Of a DNA stretch of 57,390 bases, positions 51,891 to 57,390 are shown one piece after another (position 1 is the first letter of the stretch; each line of letters opens with the position of its first letter). Below the pieces are notes generated by a model. It was not told the DNA's origin. It searched no databases and worked only from the letters and a program-made list of their open reading frames with translations. The position numbers and the translations under genes are program-made. The stretch spans positions 1 to 57,390 of the forward strand of contig CAIQHB010000023.1 of the NCBI GenBank assembly GCA_903871465.1. Reading direction: 5' to 3'. The stretch is from an uncultured Methanosarcinales archaeon. GTDB taxonomy: Archaea > Halobacteriota > Methanosarcinia > Methanotrichales > Methanotrichaceae.

Positions 51891-53786
51891 ATGGAAAGAA
51901 TCAATCTGTTAGAGGACTTAAAGAAGACCTGGCCTGAGAAGTTCGCAACGGAAGAAGAGATTTTCAGCCATATACGTGCAGGAAATAAGATCTTCATTGG
52001 CACAGGCTGCGGCGAACCTCAATACCTCGTTCAGGCTCTGGTGAACTTCATCAGCGGCAATCCTAAAGCTTTTTTCGGCATTGAGCTCATACACGTATGG
52101 ACCCTGGGTACGGCTCCCTACCTGGATGACAAATTCCGTGACAACTTCCGGATCGATTCGTTCTTCATAAGCGAAGGCACGAGAAGCGCGATCAATAGTG
52201 GCGCAGCTGACTACACGCCCATATCTCTTTCCGCCGTTCCCAGCCTCTTCCGGAGGGAGATAATACCAATAGACGTGGCATTAATTCAGACATCTCCACC
52301 CGATAAACACGGCTACATGAGCCTGGGGATAAGCGTAGATATCGTAAAAGTTGCAACCCAGAAGGCGTCCTTGATCGTGGCCCAGATAAACTCCCATATG
52401 CCCCGTACTCAGGGTGATGGATTCATAAATATAAAAGATGTAGATTTCATTATTCATCATGATGAGCCGTTGCTGGAGTATACGGTGGAGGACCCGGGAG
52501 ACATCATCAAAGCGATAGGCAAGTATGTCGCCCGGATCATCGAGGATGGGTCTACACTGCAAGTTGGATATGGCATCATACCTAATGCTGTGGTTTCATA
52601 TCTGGATGAGAAAAAGCATCTTGGGGTGCACACCGAGCTCTTAAGTGACGGCATCATAGATTTGATGCAAAAAGGCGTGGTTGATAACACCAAGAAGTCT
52701 ATCGACACGGGAAAGACGGTAGCCTCTTATTGTATGGGCAAAAGAGAGAGTTATGAGTTCCTGGACGAGAATCCAACCGTCCTATTCAGAACCATTGATT
52801 ATGTCAACAATCCTTTGATTATTGCCAAGAATAAATTGATGACCGCCATCAACAGCGCCATAGAGATAGATTTGACCGGTCAGGCTACTGCAGAATCACT
52901 TGCCGGGACATTTTACTTTGGCATCGGCGGCCAGGCGGATTTCATGAGGGGTGCCGTGCTCGCACCGGGCGGCAAGAGCATCCTGGCCCTTCCCTCAACA
53001 GCCGTCAACGACACCATTTCGAGGATAGTGCCATCCCTCCAGCAGGGGACGGGAGTGACTTTTACCAGAGGGGATGTCCACTATGTGGTAACTGAGTATG
53101 GAATCGCATATCTTCACGGCAAGAATATCAGGGAACGCGCTATGGATCTTATTGCCATTGCCCATCCCAAATTCAGGCCGTGGCTGATCGAAGAGGCCAG
53201 GAAGCTCTCGCTCATCTACAAAGATCAAGCATTCGTACCTGGTGTCAATGGGGTGTACCCGGTGGCTCTTGAGACATTCAGGACAACCAGGAGCGATCTT
53301 GATATTCTCCTCAGGCCGGTTAAGATCGGAGATGAGCCCCTGATGAAGGATTTCTTCTATGCTCTTTCCAGCGAAAGCATGTATCGCAGGTTCATGTCAG
53401 TTAGAATGGATATGCCCCATGAGAGATTGCAGGAGTTCGGGGTTGTGGACTATGCTAATAGCATGATGATTCTGGCAATTGTTGAGGGTGATGGCAAAGA
53501 GACAATCGCCGCAATTGGACAATATGAGATAAATGATAAGGTGCATACCGCCGAAGTTGCGCTGGTTGTAAAGGATATATATCAAAAAATGGGCGTCGGC
53601 CATGATGTGCTCATCTACCTCACCCGTCTGGCCAGAAGGCGGGGCTTACTGGGATTCACGGCAGAGGTCTTGATTGAGAATAAGCCGATGCTCGATCTCT
53701 TTAAAGACATGGGATTTGATACGGGAGAGAGAAGTGAGGAAGGGGTCTATGAAATGCGCATGACGTTCGGAGATATTGAGGGTTAA
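51891..53786 (+). CDS. Acetyl-CoA hydrolase/transferase fused to a GNAT domain
   Basis: The 631-aa protein has two parts. Residues 1 to about 470 form a family I CoA-transferase / acetyl-CoA hydrolase (IFIGTGCGEPQYLVQALVNF, IQTSPPDKHGYMSLGISVDI, GQADFMRGAVLAPGGKSILA and the conserved VTEYGIAYLHGK). Residues ~480-631 are a GNAT acyltransferase with the acetyl-CoA loop VVKDIYQKMGVGHDVLIYLT. It probably moves CoA between short acids and acetyl-CoA, possibly self-regulated by acylation. In an acetate-using methanogen this would fit acetate or acetyl-CoA balance, but that role is inferred. Confidence 0.88.
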   Translation: MERINLLEDLKKTWPEKFATEEEIFSHIRAGNKIFIGTGCGEPQYLVQALVNFISGNPKAFFGIELIHVWTLGTAPYLDDKFRDNFRIDSFFISEGTRSAINSGAADYTPISLSAVPSLFRREIIPIDVALIQTSPPDKHGYMSLGISVDIVKVATQKASLIVAQINSHMPRTQGDGFINIKDVDFIIHHDEPLLEYTVEDPGDIIKAIGKYVARIIEDGSTLQVGYGIIPNAVVSYLDEKKHLGVHTELLSDGIIDLMQKGVVDNTKKSIDTGKTVASYCMGKRESYEFLDENPTVLFRTIDYVNNPLIIAKNKLMTAINSAIEIDLTGQATAESLAGTFYFGIGGQADFMRGAVLAPGGKSILALPSTAVNDTISRIVPSLQQGTGVTFTRGDVHYVVTEYGIAYLHGKNIRERAMDLIAIAHPKFRPWLIEEARKLSLIYKDQAFVPGVNGVYPVALETFRTTRSDLDILLRPVKIGDEPLMKDFFYALSSESMYRRFMSVRMDMPHERLQEFGVVDYANSMMILAIVEGDGKETIAAIGQYEINDKVHTAEVALVVKDIYQKMGVGHDVLIYLTRLARRRGLLGFTAEVLIENKPMLDLFKDMGFDTGERSEEGVYEMRMTFGDIEG

Positions 53787-53823
53787 GCCTACAGGGCCAT
53801 GATAAAACCGGCAGGGCTTGCGG

Positions 53824-54162
53824 TCAATGCTCTCCCGGCTTCAGCTCGCCGGTGCCTGTGAAATTGATCACCGGATTGGAATCGATGGCATCTGGAAATG
53901 AGGCGATCATGAACCGTCCACTGTAGACCTCTTTGCCCTTGCGAAACTCTGCAATTATGGGCGCAGTTATCGGAATGGGCCCTAGTTTTGCGCGCTCTTC
54001 CATCATGGCACGTAGGTCGGTCTGAGATAGAATCGCTTTGCCGTGCCAGCTCTCAAGTCCTTCATCTGGTTTGTCCCACTCTATCATCCAGTATTTCAGG
54101 GCTACTGGAAAATTGTCCCATACCAGGCGACCGTCCCGGCCAATTATCTTTGACTTTGCCAT
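53824..54162 (-). CDS. Hypothetical protein
   Basis: The 112-aa protein reads GRDGRLVWDNFPVALKYWMI, then LSQTDLRAMMEERAKLGPIP and FRKGKEVYSGRFMIASFPDA. It is probably a small alpha/beta protein. No family was recognised. It is convergent with the CoA-transferase/GNAT gene, with 37 bases between the stops. Confidence 0.5.
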   Translation of the reverse strand: MAKSKIIGRDGRLVWDNFPVALKYWMIEWDKPDEGLESWHGKAILSQTDLRAMMEERAKLGPIPITAPIIAEFRKGKEVYSGRFMIASFPDAIDSNPVINFTGTGELKPGEH

Positions 54163-54541
54163 ATGGATCTACCTCATTTGCATGATCGAAACGGTGATAG
54201 TATTTCTGCGACGGGTTAGGGTCATAAGAACCTCCTCCATAGGGGGAAAGCATGTGACCATTTACAACGCCGTGACCTAAGCGCGGAAACTCACTGTATT
54301 CCAATTTAACGGCTCTTCAAGACGAGTTATACACGAACTACATATCCAGCTACCAGGGACTACAAACCGTCCCGCGGCAATCAAGCTGCCTCAAAAAATC
54401 CATTCTACCATTTATTCCTCCCGCGACATTCATCTCTGTAAGTATAAGACACTGCCGGGGACGCCTCTTCTGTACTGAAAAAGCAGTGTGAGGACAAAGA
54501 CAAAATAATAGTAAATCCAAAAAAATTACGTCATATGGCGG
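54163..54541. other. Intergenic region, nothing recognised
   Basis: No accepted gene, RNA or strong repeat. Short frames on both strands are shadows of the flanking genes. Confidence 0.4.
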
Positions 54542-54697
54542 CTACAGTATAAGCGAAATTACCGCCAATATGATGAATATTATAACCAGCCACTTGGCAA
54601 TGTCCATTGACATGCCTGCGACTCCGCGAGCTCCCAAAACTCCTGCTATGATGGCGAGCACAAAGAATCCTATCGCCAAGCTGAGTAAACCTGCCAT
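54542..54697 (-). CDS. DUF1328-type small membrane protein (first)
   Basis: The 51-aa peptide reads [20 protein letters not shown], then [20 protein letters not shown] and [11 protein letters not shown]. It has two hydrophobic helices around a Gly-rich turn with 'GVAG.....AK.L..IF..L.V.SL', the DUF1328 (YtjA) signature. Such peptides are stress-induced membrane proteins in bacteria. It is paralogous to 56419-56631. Confidence 0.82.
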   Translation of the reverse strand: MAGLLSLAIGFFVLAIIAGVLGARGVAGMSMDIAKWLVIIFIILAVISLIL

Positions 54698-54760
54698 TTT
54701 TTACACGCTCCTAAATACTGAGATTACATACACAATAGGTCGATCCGGCCATCTGCAGAG

Positions 54761-55462
54761 CTACATTGAAGACGGCGGCACTGATCCTGGCTGAGCCTGG
54801 GCAAACACATCCACAACGACCACGTTGCTGGGCTGGTTGTTCACGACAAAGTACAGCGTATGTCTTCCAACCTGCTCGGCATTGAAGTTCATGGTGTTGT
54901 AACCCTGGTTGAACTGATAAGTCTTGTACTTTGAACTGGTTGTGTCGGTCTGGATCATCTCATAAAAGCCTGCAGGCCCTCCCGCTGGTGCATTGGCAAC
55001 TAGCTGTATCCAGGATCCGAGTGGGGTTACCACATACTGGGTCCAGTTTGTCGCACCCTGGATCCAGAGGTCATTGGTCGTGGATGGCACTATGGATGTA
55101 TACTGGGAGTACGGCAACCCTACACCTGCGCCATAGTACACGCTGGATGGTGTTTTCTCTGTTATATCGAACTTGGTAGGATTGCTTATTATCCCACCCA
55201 CTACAGGCGTACCGGTGGTAGTATAATACTCTCTGTAGGACGAGAACGTGGTTTCAGATACCGCTTGGTTATAGAAGGCTCCACCCGAGCTGTACCAGGG
55301 GAAGTTGGGGACCGGCCGATCGAGCCAATTCAACATCCCACTCAGCCCATCATCGGGATTTGAGCTTCTGGAACCTCCACCGAGGTAGTCTGACTGTGCG
55401 CATGCCTGAAACGCAAGGCATAAGAGTGCTGTCATTAACAGCAAAATTTTGCTATATTTCAT
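54761..55462 (-). CDS. Secreted surface protein (paralogue of 40584-41360)
   Basis: The protein has 233 aa from the ATG at 55462 (MKYSKILLLMTALLCLAFQA, cleavage near ACAQ). It shares with the gene at 40584 the blocks TPSSVYYG, LWIQGATNWTQYVVTPLG and VGRHTLYFVVNNQPSNVVVV. Its N-terminal segment GGGSRSSNPDDGLSGMLNWL is its own. It is probably a beta-rich envelope protein. The frame extends upstream by 36 bases without an RBS. Confidence 0.72.
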   Translation of the reverse strand: MKYSKILLLMTALLCLAFQACAQSDYLGGGSRSSNPDDGLSGMLNWLDRPVPNFPWYSSGGAFYNQAVSETTFSSYREYYTTTGTPVVGGIISNPTKFDITEKTPSSVYYGAGVGLPYSQYTSIVPSTTNDLWIQGATNWTQYVVTPLGSWIQLVANAPAGGPAGFYEMIQTDTTSSKYKTYQFNQGYNTMNFNAEQVGRHTLYFVVNNQPSNVVVVDVFAQAQPGSVPPSSM

Positions 55463-55774
55463 TTTAACACCTATTATTACGGATTCCTGGATTTCCAATT
55501 GAACTGTTGTTACTTCAGTTCCTCTGCCATCCTATTTCCCAATAAATGCTTTCGACTCTTCCGCATCAGTTTTTGCGCGTCCCGTCTTTTTCCTGCATAG
55601 GCCTTCATCTCTACATTATCATCTATCATTTTTGAATATCTTCCTTTTCGGGTTGTGATTCACCTATTGGTTTGGGGTTTAGGATTTGCATGCACGGACT
55701 TGAACTATTTATTTTAAACTACCTAATATCTATTATCGTAATATTTCTAAATTTAAAAATTGATAGAAGCAGAT
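55463..55774. other. Intergenic region between minus-strand genes
   Basis: No certain gene. A short basic minus-strand frame around 55510-55605 (MKAYAGKRRDAQKLMRKSRK) recalls stress-type hydrophilic peptides but is too short to accept. AT-rich TATA-like DNA lies at 55705-55760. Confidence 0.35.
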
Positions 55775-56095
55775 CTATCCTTCGACCCACTCAAATCCCG
55801 GATCTTTGATATTATTAAAATTTTTGATGATCACGGCCGCGTCTTTACGGTTCAGCTTGCTGTCCATCATTTTCTTGCAAAGACATCGCAGCGCCTCCTT
55901 TTCCTGTTTCAGAGCAGTGCTATCTCCGGGTTTGGAAACCAATCCTGCACTTTCAAAGAGGTGCTCCTTCTCGTCCATATGTGTAGACTTACCCCATTTG
56001 CCGAACATCTCCGCGGCATTATCAAGGAGATTTTGATCAAAGATCTTGGGAAGCTTACAACCCTCGATCTGCTGCATAAATTCTTCTTTCTTCAA
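55775..56095 (-). CDS. Hypothetical cytoplasmic protein
   Basis: The 106-aa helical protein reads MKKEEFMQQIEGCKLPKIFD, then NAAEMFGKWGKSTHMDEKEH and RCLCKKMMDSKLNRKDAAVI. It has three Cys. No family was recognised. It sits within a group of short minus-strand genes that look stress-related, and the AT-rich region beyond its start supports a promoter. Confidence 0.55.
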   Translation of the reverse strand: MKKEEFMQQIEGCKLPKIFDQNLLDNAAEMFGKWGKSTHMDEKEHLFESAGLVSKPGDSTALKQEKEALRCLCKKMMDSKLNRKDAAVIIKNFNNIKDPGFEWVEG

Positions 56096-56289
56096 AATGA
56101 TCGCCTCATTTTATTAATTTACACGTATTCGCTTTCTTATTTGCATCTTGGCCGATATCCAAAAGATAGATTTATTTCCTTCAGTTCGGTGGGGCCTCTT
56201 CCTCGTTAGAACCAAGAGGAGGGGAATAATAGTCCCCTGTTTGAACCGTATTTGGTAAGTTTCTTTATCAAGCCCCGGATCCCTAGTGC

Positions 56290-56400
56290 CTTCTCTTCAG
56301 AGCTACAAAGGTCACGGCCAGGAGCCCGACCACAGCAAAAGTGGCCTCGAAGCCAGGAGTCGAGGTAGTCGTGGTCGTTGATTGAGACCTGTCTCCCTCA
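56290..56400 (-). pseudogene. Orphan PGF-CTERM-like C-terminal tail
   Basis: The reverse strand encodes a Ser/Thr stretch, TPGFEATFAVVGLLAVTFVA, a few basic residues and a stop. This is the PGF-CTERM sorting signal that archaeosortase A uses to anchor S-layer-type proteins. No in-frame start or ectodomain precedes it; upstream lies the DUF1328 gene in another frame. It is therefore the relic of a lost surface protein. Confidence 0.65.
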
Positions 56401-56418
56401 GCATTATCTATAATGTGT

Positions 56419-56631
56419 TTAGAGACAAGCGGGCAACCCCAGCATTCCAAGCTGTAATACCGCCAGGTGGAATGAGCCTCCCAACAATAGCGATAATACC
56501 GCCAGAATAATGAATACTATTATAAGCCATTTGGCTATTTCCATCGATATGCCTGCACCACGTATTCCCAATACTGCAAGTATCAGAGCTACTACAAAGA
56601 ACACTACTGCCAAATAAAGTAAGTCCGCCAT
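56419..56631 (-). CDS. DUF1328-type small membrane protein (second)
   Basis: The protein has 70 aa from [20 protein letters not shown]. It continues [20 protein letters not shown] and [10 protein letters not shown], the DUF1328 pattern also seen at 54542-54697. It carries an extra 20-residue tail ([18 protein letters not shown]) beyond the usual end, probably because the original stop was lost. It is a two-helix membrane peptide. An oppositely framed ORF on the same strand is its shadow. Confidence 0.8.
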   Translation of the reverse strand: MADLLYLAVVFFVVALILAVLGIRGAGISMEIAKWLIIVFIILAVLSLLLGGSFHLAVLQLGMLGLPACL

Positions 56632-56744
56632 TTTCATACACTCCTATATATTGATGATTGTTTAGTCGCAACCAGGCAGATCGACTCTCTGCCCGGATCT
56701 ACCTGAATCAGTCATGTATTGTCTAATTCAGTACGTCATTCCTC

Positions 56745-57014
56745 TTATCTTTTATTTTCAGCATTGGACTTCTCAAGATCGGCCTTTGCGTGTGCCGTCT
56801 TATTCTTGACATCAGCCTTCGCTTTGTCAATAGCTTCGTTTATGTCTGCTTTTGCATAAGCTACATTCTTCTCCACATCACTTTTACCAAAATTTGCCTT
56901 AACCTTCTCTACATCTGCTTTTGCATCGGCTTTAACATAAGCTCCGGCCTTCTCTGCATCAGCTATTCCTTTCTTTACATCAGCCTTTGCCTTCTCTAAG
57001 TTTTCATTTGTCAT
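56745..57014 (-). CDS. KAD-repeat hydrophilic stress protein (LEA/hydrophilin-like)
   Basis: The 89-aa protein is almost only Lys, Ala, Asp, Glu, Val and Asn. It has about seven degenerate repeats around AKADVKKGIADAEKAGAYVK and KADINEAIDKAKADVKNKTA with an 11-residue rhythm. It would be an amphipathic helix or disordered chain, like LEA and bacterial CsbD/YtfJ-type hydrophilins that protect cells from drying or salt. RBS AGGAGGA lies eight bases before the ATG. Together with the DUF1328 genes it suggests an osmotic or envelope-stress cluster. Confidence 0.65.
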   Translation of the reverse strand: MTNENLEKAKADVKKGIADAEKAGAYVKADAKADVEKVKANFGKSDVEKNVAYAKADINEAIDKAKADVKNKTAHAKADLEKSNAENKR

Positions 57015-57390
57015 TTTTTGAATCCTCCTTTTATGTCTTCTAATTCCTAATAGGATGTCATTAAATAAAAAGCTTTTCGTGTCAAAATATCAAAGCCTCA
57101 TAAGCTATAAGATTATATAATTTAGTATTTAAACAAATCCAAATCGACAGTATCCCAATTATATTCAGAAAATTTAAATCTTAAATTTCATAATATCATA
57201 TGATATATATGCAATGACCTATCATCGTTTATCGATTATATCGCATTTCGGTCGTGTACGCACTTCATTGAATTGGTATCCTGAATGCCATTAGCTCCTT
57301 GATAGTCCAGATATGATCAGTCAGTCCTTCTGCCATCGCAGGTGTTCTTTGCGTCCATCTTTTCCTGCCCAGATCAACTCTTACACGAAG
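57015..57390. other. AT-rich right edge, no gene recognised
   Basis: Contains TATA-like DNA upstream of the hydrophilin gene (about 57105-57130 on its strand) and then featureless AT-rich sequence. The window ends before another gene is clear. Confidence 0.4.

Overview
The window looks like chromosome of a methanogenic euryarchaeon in or near Methanothrix (Methanosaeta). The evidence is an archaeal-type prolyl-tRNA synthetase, a probable methanofuran-pathway ATP-grasp ligase (MfnD), a DUF1638 protein, a Methanosarcinales-type S-layer domain protein, a PGF-CTERM-like tail, TATA/RBS signals of archaeal type, and many secreted Asn/Ser/Thr-rich proteins rich in N-glycosylation sequons. The genus is inference; no 16S rRNA or mcr gene is present.

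Left flank (1-16.6 kb): the N-terminus of an IS630 transposase runs off the left edge. It is followed by a transporter, a SpoIIM-like protein and proS, which overlap or are closely spaced, then mfnD. Next come two toxin-antitoxin pairs (MazF-like with its antitoxin, and HicBA), alpha/beta hydrolases, a secreted C39-like protease, a RibD/DHFR-fold protein, a CDGSH iron-sulfur protein, DUF1638 with a small zinc ribbon, and a run of secreted proteins ending in a lamin-tail protein. A ~100-bp palindromic repeat occurs three times here.

Integrated element (16584-31484): a tRNA-Leu(CAA) gene is the insertion target. A 58-bp segment from its anticodon loop to just past its 3' end is repeated exactly 14.8 kb downstream. 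Between the copies lie a tyrosine integrase directly beside attL, tandem small AbrB-like, ribbon-helix-helix and Sm-like proteins (part of the module is duplicated), a PrimPol-SF3 helicase replication protein, and immediately behind it two oppositely oriented arrays of an 11-bp iteron that look like a replication origin. Further right are coiled-coil and membrane proteins, a large secreted TPR-like protein, a serine recombinase and, just inside attR, a GmrSD-type (DUF262/DUF1524) restriction protein. No capsid, portal or conjugation gene was recognised, so I read it as an integrative plasmid-like element with defence cargo.

Second, older segment (31485-37060): a membrane protein, TPR and S-layer secreted proteins whose RBSs point to non-ATG starts, and a membrane protein with an internal 129-bp duplication whose end overlaps a radical SAM/SPASM enzyme. 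It ends at a third, partial copy of the att core (37023-37046), which suggests serial integration at the same tRNA.

Right flank (37-57.4 kb): a frameshifted membrane/Ig-like gene, IS110 and hicA remnants, a tRNA-Leu 3' fragment, a macrodomain protein, an EamA transporter, a RecA-like protein without a Walker A motif but with a PCNA-binding-like tail, a flavodoxin-PNPOx fusion, an MsrB-MsrA fusion, PAP2, phospholipase D, a CoA-transferase/GNAT fusion, and a stress-type cluster of DUF1328 membrane peptides, a KAD-rich hydrophilin and secreted paralogues.
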